Origin: Mariniflexile gromovii
GTDB taxonomy: Bacteria; Bacteroidota; Bacteroidia; Flavobacteriales; Flavobacteriaceae
Assembly (NCBI RefSeq): GCF_017814435.1
Contig: NZ_JAGJCB010000002.1
Coordinates: forward strand, 310,001-374,000
Length of the DNA: 64,000 bases
Reading direction: 5' to 3'
In this document: positions 1 to 8,265 of the stretch, in pieces
Position numbering within the stretch: the stretch's first letter is position 1
Layout of the letters: every line of letters starts with the position of its first letter
Notes under the pieces: generated by a model
What the model was told of the DNA's origin: nothing
The model's input: only the letters and a program-made list of their open reading frames with translations
The model's database searches: none
Position numbers and translations under genes: made by a program

Positions 1-277
1 CTTGCAACCCATTATCCCATAAAATTACTGGAAGTGGAAATCCAACATACTTATGTTCTCCTGCGTCATTCACATAAGAATATAAACCAAAATCATGCGA
101 ATCTAATAAGTGATGGTTAATGTATTCTTTAATTTCTTCCTTTACACTTTGTTTACCTTCTACTTCAGGTGCAATTTCTTCTAAGTGCATCTTTTGTGGC
201 TCATCTTGAGCAAAAGAAATGCTTGAAACTAAAAGAAATAATAAACAAATGGTTTTTAATGAAAATATATTTTGCAT
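1..277 (-). CDS. atpB: ATP synthase F0 subunit a, N-terminal part (cut by window edge)
   Basis: Only the first 92 codons are inside the window. They show a cleavable signal peptide ending in SISFAQ at about residue 24. An acidic stretch follows, then HHLLDSHDF and GFPLPVILWDNG, which I recognise from the long periplasmic extension of Bacteroidota subunit a. The membrane helices that form the proton half-channel lie beyond position 1. The gene follows atpZ and a small membrane protein in the same direction, the usual start of a flavobacterial atp operon. A TAnnTTTG box lies 34 bases before the ATG. Confidence 0.88.
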   Translation of the reverse strand, partial: MQNIFSLKTICLLFLLVSSISFAQDEPQKMHLEEIAPEVEGKQSVKEEIKEYINHHLLDSHDFGLYSYVNDAGEHKYVGFPLPVILWDNGLQ

Positions 278-310
278 ATCACTTAATTAATAGTGGGCTA
301 AAAATCGGTG

Positions 311-345
311 CAAAGGTATGTTTTTATCTTAAAATAAAAAATCAA
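311..345 (-). promoter_or_regulatory. Bacteroidota-type promoter for atpB
   Basis: Read on the minus strand there is a TTG (343-345) and then TACCTTTG (311-318), separated by 24 bases. This matches the Bacteroidota housekeeping pattern TTG...TAnnTTTG, with a spacer slightly longer than usual. It would start transcription near 304, so the main atp genes can be transcribed independently of sprE and the bactofilin. The 103-base gap between atpB and the upstream gene supports a separate start. Confidence 0.55.
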
Positions 346-380
346 AATTTCACATTATTTACAAGGGAGGTTTTTACCTG

Positions 381-773
381 TTAATTTTCATCTAATTTGT
401 TGAGAATCCGTATGGTTGTTGCTGTTTCGGTTATTAAACAAATGGCATAAGGAATAAAGAAAGAAAAAAATTCATAACGTGTTATCGTTCCGTCGGAATT
501 ATACGTCGGATAAAAGAAGATAAAAAAACAGCCGAATTTTATGAAACTACCCAGCATAAAAAGAAACCCCAGCTGGTCTTTAAATCGTTCTTTAAACAGA
601 AACATAAACGACATAATACCTATTGCTAAAAGGGTGTTAATGATATAAGCCTGTAAAATGTGATGTTGAAGGATGGGTACTTTAATATATTGTAAAATAA
701 AGATATAAATGAAATAAGTAATAATAGATATGCTAGCTATTATTAAAATATTTCCTGCTAATAATTTCCTCAT
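381..773 (-). CDS. small four-helix membrane protein of the atp leader (DUF6168-like)
   Basis: A 130-residue, very hydrophobic protein with four predicted membrane helices (about residues 7-28, 38-60, 68-88 and 102-122) and a basic loop near residues 60-66. I associate it with a flavobacterial family (DUF6168) found between atpZ and atpB. It occupies the position of AtpI in other bacteria, where AtpI helps assemble the c-ring. I see no sequence motif proving that role here. Its ATG directly abuts the TAG of atpZ, so the two are probably translationally coupled. The family name is from memory. Confidence 0.7.
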   Translation of the reverse strand: MRKLLAGNILIIASISIITYFIYIFILQYIKVPILQHHILQAYIINTLLAIGIMSFMFLFKERFKDQLGFLFMLGSFIKFGCFFIFFYPTYNSDGTITRYEFFSFFIPYAICLITETATTIRILNKLDEN

Positions 774-1004
774 CTAACTATTAAACTTCTTTAATTGTCG
801 CAAAACAACATACAGAGATATGGCAACGCCAAACAATGTCCCTAAAATTAAGTATAATTTCCCTCCGTTAGAAAATTTGGTATCCAACCACTTACCACCC
901 ATAATAAAAAGGTAAATAGTTATACCCATTTGAAATGCTATTCCTGTTAAAACAACAGCGTTTTTAAGCGGTTTTTTCGGATCCTGCTGCTTGTTGTTGT
1001 CCAC
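774..1004 (-). CDS. atpZ: AtpZ/AtpI-family ATP synthase assembly protein
   Basis: A 76-residue protein with two membrane helices separated by the short hydrophilic segment GGKWLDTKF, the hallmark of the AtpZ/ATPase_gene1 family. Members form a small membrane complex with AtpI that aids F1F0 assembly and may conduct Mg/Ca. The only usable start is GTG at 1004, because an in-frame TGA lies three codons upstream. The reading frame therefore overlaps the end of the bactofilin gene by 41 bases. The overlap and the abutting downstream gene point to one polycistronic transcript. Confidence 0.8.
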   Translation of the reverse strand: MDNNKQQDPKKPLKNAVVLTGIAFQMGITIYLFIMGGKWLDTKFSNGGKLYLILGTLFGVAISLYVVLRQLKKFNS

Positions 1005-1383
1005 TTTTGTTCATTTCTTTTACCGTTCCTTTCATTATACAAGATACATTAAACGTTGCGCCTGGTTCTACCGCCAGCTTTCCTGCCACCACTTCACCAT
1101 CAATCTTTGCTGTTGATTTTAAAGTTAATGTACCCGATAATGCTAATTTACCGTTAAAGCTACCTTCAAAATAAGCATCGGTACCCTGTAAGGTCCCTTT
1201 TATTAATCCCGACTTTCCAACTACCACCTTACCAGAAGTTTTTATGTTACCCTCTAAGGTTCCGTCAATTCTAAAATCACCTTCACTGGTAAAATCGCCC
1301 ACTATTTTAGTGCCTTGGGAAATAATATTCTGACTCGATAAGCCTTCAATAGCGTGCTTTTCCTTTTTGTTTTCTGAAAACAT
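964..1383 (-). CDS. bactofilin (polymer-forming cytoskeletal protein)
   Basis: 139 residues with a central right-handed beta-helix core (about residues 20-115) built from short glycine- and hydrophobic-rich repeats such as GDFRIDGTLEGNI and GKVVVGKSGLIKG. The flexible tails are rich in Lys, Gln and Ala. This is the DUF583/bactofilin fold, which polymerises without nucleotide and scaffolds cell-envelope processes. It lies 8 bases after sprE in the same direction and overlaps atpZ, so it is probably co-transcribed with both. Confidence 0.88.
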   Translation of the reverse strand: MFSENKKEKHAIEGLSSQNIISQGTKIVGDFTSEGDFRIDGTLEGNIKTSGKVVVGKSGLIKGTLQGTDAYFEGSFNGKLALSGTLTLKSTAKIDGEVVAGKLAVEPGATFNVSCIMKGTVKEMNKSGQQQAAGSEKTA

Positions 1384-1391
1384 AATACTGT

Positions 1392-3962
1392 TTATTTAGA
1401 GTTATTATCTATACTTAAATAAGCATCCAAATTTTTATGGATTTGAATGATTTGATAATTTGCAGATGTTATTGCAAAATATGGTTCTTTAATTTTTTTC
1501 TTATCTTCTTTGGTAAGCAACTGATCGAATGTTTTAGCTACTTGTTCATTTTTCAACCCATGAACTATCACAAATGTTGTGTTAGGGTTATACACATCAA
1601 CCGATGATTTTAATGTATAATATCTTATGTTTTTCAGTGCCTCATCCAGCGTTTTTTGAAAACTGGCAATCTGCTCTGGCTTCGGGTTTTCAAATTTGAA
1701 AACAACTTTATAATTGCTGTCTGTACTTTCATTTTCAGAAACAAAATCTGAGTTCACTAATTTTGGCAATACCGTAGTTTCAATTTCTTGAGCCTGTTTT
1801 CCTTCAGGTGTATTGGCATAAGTAATTGCAATATAATTAACGGCTTTTCTATAAGGCTCTAAACCGTATAAACGTCCCGTTGCGCTTGCTTTTAGAAGTT
1901 CTAATTTTGGCACAATAGGCTCGCCGTCAAAAGTGTTTATGTATTCTTCACTTTTAGAAATAACCTCTGCATAAGCTTGATTTTCATATTGCCGATACAG
2001 TATTTCGTATAAACTTTCCGGACTGTTTTCATCCTTCCCTGAAGCTGAATCTGGATTCGTTAATATTGTGGCATATCTAGATTCCGGATAATTTGAAACA
2101 ATATCGGTTTTAGCAATTGAAGCTTCACCGTTTTCACCTAAAGCTTCATAAATTTTATATAAATTGTATTTTGAAGGAAGAATTAATCGTTCTTCTGGAT
2201 TGCTTTTCAGTAAGTTTTGAAATTTACTTTTTGCCAATTCGTATTCTTTAAATTTCTCTTTATAAATCAATCCTAATTGGTAATAAGCATAATTTCTGTC
2301 TTTAGAAAGACTATCAATTTCCTTGGTCTCAGTAGGGATTTTAGAAATATAAAATTGAGGGTCGAATAACTCATCCTCTGAAGCTGTTACTATTAAATTA
2401 TTGGTTGAAGCGTTTCCAATTGCTCCCGATGTGCCTTTGTTGGACCATCTCCAATTATCGTCCAATGCACGATTTCCCCAAATTTTGGTAAATTCATTTT
2501 TACCATACGCCACCGTTGTTGGGTTATAAAAATAAAACATAGTGGCTTGTATAGGCGTGCCTCCTCGAACAGGTTGGTTTCCTATGTTATTATTAACCGT
2601 TACTAAACCTGAGTTGCTATTGCGTTCGGCAGCTTCGGCTTTTTCTTTTTCTTCTTTTGCTTTAATTTTTAGCTTTTCAATGAAGGATTCAAAATAAGCA
2701 ACGCGTTCACCTTCTGATAAATTTACTAAATTTAAAATGCTGTCGTTTACTTTCGCAATCGATTCATAATAAATAACATCTTCTAAATTATCGCGTTTGC
2801 GCTTTATGATTCTATAGGGCTTCGAATTTAAAACCAAACTCGTCATGGTACTATCGTAATAGTTTCCTGCTGTTTCGTAAACAGATTTATCAAAATTCAT
2901 ATCGCCCAAAATCTCATAGTTTTTGGCTCTTAAAACTTTGTCTGGTGAATTGGTTCTTAACGATTTATTAAAATATGCAATGGCTAAAGAATCGGATTGA
3001 TTGTGCAGAAAATAGGCTGCTTTTTGGTGATAAATTTTGTCTAAAAAAGGTCGGTTTTCACGGTTTTCTTCAAGCTCCGTAATATGTTCCAACAATTCAT
3101 ATTTATTACCTTTTTCATAATCGAAATTTTTAATTTTTTCAATCTCGGCACTAATCATATAAATTCGGGGTGTTCTTCTGTTCAGCTCAATCACTTTGTC
3201 GAATGCATAAATAGCACTATCCTTTTTGCCCAATTCGTTATACAATTGTCCTTGAATGAATCTGTATCGGCCACGTTCATCTTCCCTTTTTGTAGCCTTT
3301 GAAGCTATTTCCAGTTGGGTGATGGCACTATCAATGGATTTTGTGTTTAAATACGCTTGCGCCAACATAGATGTGGCATCGGCTAAATCTTGATCTTCAA
3401 GTTTTTCTTGTTTTAATAAACGCTTCAGGTTTTTAATGGCAAGCTCATCGTTATCCAACCGAATGTTGGTTTTTTCGCGCCAAATTTTAGCTTGGTTTAT
3501 TTTATCACTTGCAGGGTATTTGTATAGGATGTAGTTGAAAGCCTCTAACGCTGGTATAAAACGCTGGTCAAAATATCTAGCTTTTCCTAAAAGCAAATAG
3601 GCTTCATCAATTTGTGGGTTTTTTTCTTTCCCATCGATGGTAATGCTATGTTTTTGAATGGCTTTTACCGCTTTTTCTTCTGCCGTATTGAAATTTTCGT
3701 TTTTAGATTGCCCTGGAAGCATCACCTCATCAGATACTTGCATGCGCTCAATGGGCAAAACTTCCCAATAATTATCAAAATACCCATCAATTAAACTGCT
3801 TCTGCCGGCTTCCAAAGCATTGTAACCATTATAAAGTGCATTAAATTCTGCAGTAACGGCATGAAAATTTCGGTTAATAAATTTGTCCTTTTTTCTAGAA
3901 CAACTTACTAACAAAATAGTAGAACATACAATAACTAAGATTGCTTTAAATGGTGTTTTCAA
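1392..3962 (-). CDS. sprE: SprE/PorW, TPR lipoprotein of type IX secretion and gliding
   Basis: 856 residues. A lipoprotein signal peptide ends LLVSC (Cys21), followed by degenerate tetratricopeptide repeats over about residues 90-400 and 560-680. The opening after the lipobox (KKDKFINRNFHAVTAEFN, ALYNGYNALEAG) is what I recall from Flavobacterium johnsoniae SprE and Porphyromonas PorW. Those proteins link the outer-membrane T9SS translocon to the energised PorLM/GldLM motor. The start is TTG at 3962, since an in-frame stop lies ten codons upstream and no ATG precedes the signal peptide. It heads a unit with the bactofilin and atp leader genes. A T9SS client protein lies at 44-46.5 kb. Confidence 0.85.
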   Translation of the reverse strand: MKTPFKAILVIVCSTILLVSCSRKKDKFINRNFHAVTAEFNALYNGYNALEAGRSSLIDGYFDNYWEVLPIERMQVSDEVMLPGQSKNENFNTAEEKAVKAIQKHSITIDGKEKNPQIDEAYLLLGKARYFDQRFIPALEAFNYILYKYPASDKINQAKIWREKTNIRLDNDELAIKNLKRLLKQEKLEDQDLADATSMLAQAYLNTKSIDSAITQLEIASKATKREDERGRYRFIQGQLYNELGKKDSAIYAFDKVIELNRRTPRIYMISAEIEKIKNFDYEKGNKYELLEHITELEENRENRPFLDKIYHQKAAYFLHNQSDSLAIAYFNKSLRTNSPDKVLRAKNYEILGDMNFDKSVYETAGNYYDSTMTSLVLNSKPYRIIKRKRDNLEDVIYYESIAKVNDSILNLVNLSEGERVAYFESFIEKLKIKAKEEKEKAEAAERNSNSGLVTVNNNIGNQPVRGGTPIQATMFYFYNPTTVAYGKNEFTKIWGNRALDDNWRWSNKGTSGAIGNASTNNLIVTASEDELFDPQFYISKIPTETKEIDSLSKDRNYAYYQLGLIYKEKFKEYELAKSKFQNLLKSNPEERLILPSKYNLYKIYEALGENGEASIAKTDIVSNYPESRYATILTNPDSASGKDENSPESLYEILYRQYENQAYAEVISKSEEYINTFDGEPIVPKLELLKASATGRLYGLEPYRKAVNYIAITYANTPEGKQAQEIETTVLPKLVNSDFVSENESTDSNYKVVFKFENPKPEQIASFQKTLDEALKNIRYYTLKSSVDVYNPNTTFVIVHGLKNEQVAKTFDQLLTKEDKKKIKEPYFAITSANYQIIQIHKNLDAYLSIDNNSK

Positions 3963-4162
3963 TGCTGGTATTTTTAGTCTAAATAATAACTATAAACTTG
4001 TGTTTATATTATGTAAGCAGGTAAAAATAAGCATCTTTTTTGATTATCCGATAAAATGACAGGATTTTTGGATGAAGTGACGTTATTTGTTTGGTTTTAT
4101 GGTGTTTAGTATTGCTGGAAGACGAATAAAAAGTGATAAAGAACATAAACTGAAAAAGGCTA
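3963..4162. other. 200-base intergenic gap upstream of sprE
   Basis: This stretch lies between the start of sprE and the end of the ABC ATPase gene. It presumably holds the sprE promoter, but no clean TAnnTTTG box is visible on the minus strand. I see no coding signal or RNA structure in it. Confidence 0.4.
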
Positions 4163-4870
4163 CTAAACAACCCCGGTTCCTGCAAAATGTGTTTCCAATT
4201 CCTTTAGTGTTGTGGCATTGGTTGCTATATCTTTTACAACTTCGCCTTTTTCCAATACAACAATACGTTCGCAAACATCGGTTACGTGCATCAAATCGTG
4301 ACTGGAAACCAATACGGTAATGCCTTGTTTTTGGGCTAAATTTTTAATGATGTCTTTTAATCGAATTTGAGTTGTTGGATCCAAATTTGCAAAAGGTTCA
4401 TCTAAAATGATAACCTCGGGGTTTCCAATTAAAGCAGCTACAATGCCCACTTTCTTTTGATTACCTTTACTTAAATCTCTTAAATATTTTTTTTGGTTTA
4501 GTATTTCACCATGAAAAAAATCTTCAAATTGAGCTACCAAAGCATTTACATCTGCTTTGTTTTGGTTACGTAATTCGCCAATAAAGTAGAAATATTCTTC
4601 CGCAGTTAAATAGCCTATTAAAAAACTTTCATCTATAAATGCAGATGTAAACGGTTTCCAATCTTCGCTTTCATTCACTTGAATGCCATTAGTTGTTATA
4701 ACGCCTGTTGTAGGTTGAATCAAATCTAAAAGTAAACTGAAATAAGTAGTTTTACCCGCACCGTTATTACCTACTAAACCAAAACTTTGCCCTTTAGGGA
4801 TTTCCAAAGATTCGATATTCAAAACTAAATTGCCACTATATTTTTTTGATAAGTTTGAAGTTACTATCAT
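4163..4870 (-). CDS. ABC transporter ATP-binding protein
   Basis: 235 residues of a complete ABC ATPase. Walker A is GNNGAGKT at 34-41, the signature LSKGN at 133-137, Walker B VIILDEP at 153-159, and the switch histidine His191 lies in VSSHD. The signature has LSKGN in place of LSGGQ, a common variant in ABC-2/CcmA-type exporters. It is followed upstream on the same strand, 11 bases away, by a multi-helix membrane protein that is the likely permease. The substrate cannot be read from sequence. Confidence 0.9.
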   Translation of the reverse strand: MIVTSNLSKKYSGNLVLNIESLEIPKGQSFGLVGNNGAGKTTYFSLLLDLIQPTTGVITTNGIQVNESEDWKPFTSAFIDESFLIGYLTAEEYFYFIGELRNQNKADVNALVAQFEDFFHGEILNQKKYLRDLSKGNQKKVGIVAALIGNPEVIILDEPFANLDPTTQIRLKDIIKNLAQKQGITVLVSSHDLMHVTDVCERIVVLEKGEVVKDIATNATTLKELETHFAGTGVV

Positions 4871-4881
4871 GATAATTTTGA

Positions 4882-6360
4882 TTAGTTATTTTGATTGAAC
4901 GCATCAATCATTTTATATTTTGACTGCATGTACACGGCTGTAATACCTTTCATAAGTTTTTGATGAAACACAATACCTAAAATGCCTAGAATTGCTAAAA
5001 CCAAACAGGCTAGTTCAAACCCTATCAGAAAATAAAATAAAGCAAATATGCCCATGGGAATAAGTAATAATGGGATACCAATAAGCCATTGTACCGCACC
5101 TGTACCTTGGTAATTAAATGCTGCTTTTTGGCTTAAGTCTATCTTTTTTCTATTGAAAGAACCGCCATATAAAATAACATGGGTATTAACCCCAACATTG
5201 TAAATAGCCGCTGCAAAATGTGCCAGTAAAATTTTCCAACCAAAAAACACATACGGAATGCCTAAAACGAATAAGATAACAACGCTTAATGCCATTAATG
5301 TGAATTTAGATTGTAGATATTGTTCGTATTTAATATTCTGGCTCATAAGTAATTTGTAATAACTACTATCCCATGCTGGTATAAACTGGCCAAAATTGAT
5401 TAAAAAAATACCTGTTGAAAAAACACCAATGAATGCAAATAGCCACGGCATATCTTGATACATAGGCTGCGGATAGAAAAACAACCCATAAAACAAACCC
5501 ATTAACACCATCCAAACTGATGATTTGGTTCGTTTATTACGCCAAATAAGTTTCAAATCCAATTGCATGAAAGGTGCCATGGCTCCAAAATTTTTGGTCC
5601 AATCTAAATTAGATGTTTGTATTTCTCTTACTTTTTCTTTTAAACCACTATCTAAAAACAGCTTTTTTCTTAATATTTTAAAGTTAAAAGCATAAAGCAC
5701 TAACAAAATCAAAATAGGTATTACAATAAAAAAAGGCGTATTATAAATAGCGTTAAATCCGTTAGAAAAAATTTGTGAAAACGAAACAATATTGAAATGG
5801 TTAAGCGCAAACAAGCCGCCAACAATACTTATAATGGGCAAAAAGGATAGTTCAATTTCTGACGAAAAACTTTCAATAATAAAATTTAGAAAATTTATAA
5901 TGAGGCTTACCAACATTAAAGAGAGCATCCATGTTAAAACAGAAACTGTTGGATATCCTTCTACAAGTAAAGTGATACCAAATGGTATGATGGCAAAAAG
6001 CGGTAAAAAATTAAAAAACGACGTAACCGATTTTCCTAAAACATAATTTACAATGTTCCGTCTTTTAATGGGCAGTACAAGTAAAGGCTTTACAATCACT
6101 ACTGGTAGTTTTTGAAAGAAAAACCTAAAAACCAAATCGCCAATAATCCAATAAAACAAAACACTATTTACAATGGTTAGCGGATTTTGGTCTGGAAATG
6201 CTTTTTTAAGCGCTGGGTACAATACAATTCCCAAGCCTAAAAAAAGGGATATAAAGTACAATGCTAAAAATACCATGAGTATTTTTATGGCCAACCCTTT
6301 ACCAAAACTAGCCGACCTAAAAAAAGATTTCCATTCTAAATTTAAGAAGTTTTTAATCAT
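4882..6360 (-). CDS. DUF5687 membrane protein, probable ABC permease
   Basis: 492 residues with about 11-12 membrane helices and short basic loops. It starts with a soluble segment rich in Leu, Trp, Phe and Lys that is typical of ABC-2 permeases. I recognise it as the Bacteroidota DUF5687 family. It is sandwiched between a DUF2059 protein (3 bases upstream) and an ABC ATPase (11 bases downstream), so the three genes form a tight cluster. I infer that the two transporter proteins form an exporter. No characterised member is known to me. Confidence 0.8.
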   Translation of the reverse strand: MIKNFLNLEWKSFFRSASFGKGLAIKILMVFLALYFISLFLGLGIVLYPALKKAFPDQNPLTIVNSVLFYWIIGDLVFRFFFQKLPVVIVKPLLVLPIKRRNIVNYVLGKSVTSFFNFLPLFAIIPFGITLLVEGYPTVSVLTWMLSLMLVSLIINFLNFIIESFSSEIELSFLPIISIVGGLFALNHFNIVSFSQIFSNGFNAIYNTPFFIVIPILILLVLYAFNFKILRKKLFLDSGLKEKVREIQTSNLDWTKNFGAMAPFMQLDLKLIWRNKRTKSSVWMVLMGLFYGLFFYPQPMYQDMPWLFAFIGVFSTGIFLINFGQFIPAWDSSYYKLLMSQNIKYEQYLQSKFTLMALSVVILFVLGIPYVFFGWKILLAHFAAAIYNVGVNTHVILYGGSFNRKKIDLSQKAAFNYQGTGAVQWLIGIPLLLIPMGIFALFYFLIGFELACLVLAILGILGIVFHQKLMKGITAVYMQSKYKMIDAFNQNN

Positions 6361-6363
6361 TCT

Positions 6364-6768
6364 TTACTCGTTATACTTTTGGGCTATCTGGCTCACTTCC
6401 ATACCCCATGCCTGACCAAAACTCATCGCTTTTTGAGTTAAACTTAGTTGCTTTGTTGCTAATTTTTTTCCTAAATCGGTATGATAAAAGGCTACTAATT
6501 CTTTAATTTCACTTTGAGTGAATTCTTCCATGTATAAATCGGCCATTTTGGAATACAAACCTTCTAAAGTTGTGTTTGCCTCTTTAATGTAAGCTGCTTT
6601 TTTGGCCTCAGGAACGTTATAACCTATTTGCTCTATGGCGCCATCAAAAGCATCAGCTGCACCTGTTAATTTAATAAATTCAATTGTTTCTGCTTTAAAA
6701 TTGGAAGTTTCTTGGGCTTGAGTTGCGATGGCAACCATAAATAGACATACTAGTAAGATTTTTTTCAT
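6364..6768 (-). CDS. DUF2059 secreted protein
   Basis: 134 residues with a signal peptide ending AIATQAQ near residue 19, then an all-helical domain containing the family pattern FTQSEIKELVAFYHTDLGKK (about residues 83-102). DUF2059 proteins are small periplasmic helical proteins of unknown function. It is the first gene of a three-gene unit with the ABC exporter. The 283-base region upstream separates it from the divergent ferredoxin reductase. Confidence 0.85.
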   Translation of the reverse strand: MKKILLVCLFMVAIATQAQETSNFKAETIEFIKLTGAADAFDGAIEQIGYNVPEAKKAAYIKEANTTLEGLYSKMADLYMEEFTQSEIKELVAFYHTDLGKKLATKQLSLTQKAMSFGQAWGMEVSQIAQKYNE

Positions 6769-6821
6769 TTGATTATTCTTTAGGTTATTTATTAAACTGT
6801 ACTTAGTTAGTACTTTACTTT

Positions 6822-6926
6822 ACAGGTTTGTTACATGGTTAAGTAAATCTATCTGATGATTACTTTAAATATTATTCAAAAACAGTAATCATCATTTACT
6901 TAATTACTTATTGTATTTGTACCTGT
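6822..6926. repeat. nested inverted repeats in the divergent intergenic region
   Basis: Three pairs of complementary arms are nested around one centre. ACAGGT (6822-6827) pairs with ACCTGT (6921-6926), AAGTAAAT (6841-6848) with ATTTACTT (6894-6901), and GATGATTACT (6855-6864) with AGTAATCATC (6884-6893). The region lies between the divergent DUF2059 and ferredoxin reductase genes. It could be an operator or a cruciform. No regulator gene is adjacent. Confidence 0.55.
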
Positions 6927-7051
6927 TTGATAAACTCTTAAACTCAAATATATACATAATATTCTTACACTTAAATATCTTATATCATTATTTTTTTAAG
7001 TAATTGTATTGTAAATCTAATGGCTTCATTATTTTTGTTAAAAATTTACAC

Positions 7052-8107
7052 ATGTCATCATTCTATAAACTCTCTATTAAAAACATAAAAAAAGAGGCTA
7101 ATAAAGCTATAAGTATCGCTTTTAATGTACCCCAAAATCTAAAAGAAATTTATGCTTTTAAGGCAGGACAATATATTACACTAAAGGCAACCATTAACGG
7201 AAACGAGGTACGACGCGATTATTCTATATGTGCATCACCTAAAAGTGGTGAACTTCAAGTAGCTGTAAAAGAGGTTAAAGATGGAACATTTTCAGCATAT
7301 GCCAATAATAGTTTAAACGTTGGCGACACCATGGAAGTAGCACCTCCAAAAGGACGTTTTATTTTTGAACCTAACGATTCTAAAACGAAAAATATAGCTG
7401 CTTTTGCTGCTGGAAGTGGCATCACGCCTATTTTAAGCATTATAAAATGTGCTTTAGAAGAAGAAGTTTACAGCAAAATTATTTTGGTTTATGGAAATAA
7501 ATCCACTGAAGATACCATGTTTCTAAACGAACTTTTAGAGCTTCAACATACGTATAAAGATCGTTTTTCAATTCAATTTGTATTCAGCCAACAAGATAAA
7601 GACGATTCTATTTTTGGGCGTATTGAAAAAAGCACGGTTAATTACGTGATGTTAAACAAACACAAACATGTGGAAGTGGATGCGTTTTATTTATGTGGGC
7701 CAGAAGCCATGATCCACACCGTAAAAGATGTATTAACCGATAATGGCATTGATAAAGACCGCATTCACTTTGAACTTTTTAAAGCGGCAAAACCTGTTGA
7801 AATTGAAGAAAAAGCAGCACCTTCTGGTAAAACAACAGCAACCATTACTGTTGATGACGAAACCACAACAATTGAAATGTCGCAAAAACAAAGCATTTTA
7901 GAAGCGGCTTTAGATGAAGATATTGATGCACCCTATTCCTGCCAAGGCGGTATTTGCAGTAGCTGTTTAGCACGTTTAAAAGAAGGCGAAGTAACCATGC
8001 GCCAAAACAACATTTTAACCGAGAAAGAAGTGGCAGAAGGCTTAATACTTACTTGTCAAGCACATCCTACTACGCCAACTATTGTGGTAGATTATGATGA
8101 TGTTTAA
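7052..8107 (+). CDS. FAD/NAD(P)H and 2Fe-2S oxidoreductase, PaaE-like
   Basis: 351 residues in three modules. The FAD-binding barrel has RRDYSICASP near residues 54-63. An NAD(P)-binding domain with GSGITPILSI and LCGPEAM follows. The C-terminal plant-type ferredoxin domain has Cys297-X4-Cys302-X2-Cys305 and Cys335. This is the architecture of PaaE, the reductase of phenylacetyl-CoA epoxidase, and of Hcp reductases. No paaABCD genes accompany it, so the partner is unknown. I chose the ATG at 7052 (MSSFYKLSI) over an upstream in-frame ATG at 7004, because the extra 16 residues do not look like this family. Confidence 0.85.
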   Translation: MSSFYKLSIKNIKKEANKAISIAFNVPQNLKEIYAFKAGQYITLKATINGNEVRRDYSICASPKSGELQVAVKEVKDGTFSAYANNSLNVGDTMEVAPPKGRFIFEPNDSKTKNIAAFAAGSGITPILSIIKCALEEEVYSKIILVYGNKSTEDTMFLNELLELQHTYKDRFSIQFVFSQQDKDDSIFGRIEKSTVNYVMLNKHKHVEVDAFYLCGPEAMIHTVKDVLTDNGIDKDRIHFELFKAAKPVEIEEKAAPSGKTTATITVDDETTTIEMSQKQSILEAALDEDIDAPYSCQGGICSSCLARLKEGEVTMRQNNILTEKEVAEGLILTCQAHPTTPTIVVDYDDV

Positions 8108-8108
8108 C

Positions 8109-8259
8109 TGTCATTCCTGTGAAGGCAGGAATCTTATAAATTGAATATAAATTACTATCATAGATTTTTAATATTCGATTTTTTAGAACGCTACGCTTTT
8201 AGATTTTTCAATTAAGCTGCATCACTATAAAGTGGATTCCTGAATGCATAGGAATGACA
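8109..8259. repeat. 151-bp intergenic element with 10-bp terminal inverted repeats (BIME/MITE-like)
   Basis: The stretch starts TGTCATTCCT (8109-8118) and ends AGGAATGACA (8250-8259), a perfect 10-base inverted pair. The left end continues into a small palindrome, ATTCCTG (8113-8119) with CAGGAAT (8126-8132). The right end contains a second one, ATTCC / GGAAT (8236-8255). The same GGAATGACA signature recurs at 13257-13266. It has no coding potential. Such paired palindromes are common dispersed repeats in flavobacteria. Confidence 0.6.
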
Positions 8260-8265
8260 AACTAT

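Noticed and set aside
366-380. Short hairpin AGGT/ACCT before atpB as a riboswitch or attenuator
   Set aside because: Only four base pairs with a four-base loop, which is not above chance.
7004-7051. Longer N-terminus of the PaaE-like protein
   Set aside because: The added 16 residues do not resemble the family, and the ATG at 7052 leads directly into the FAD domain.
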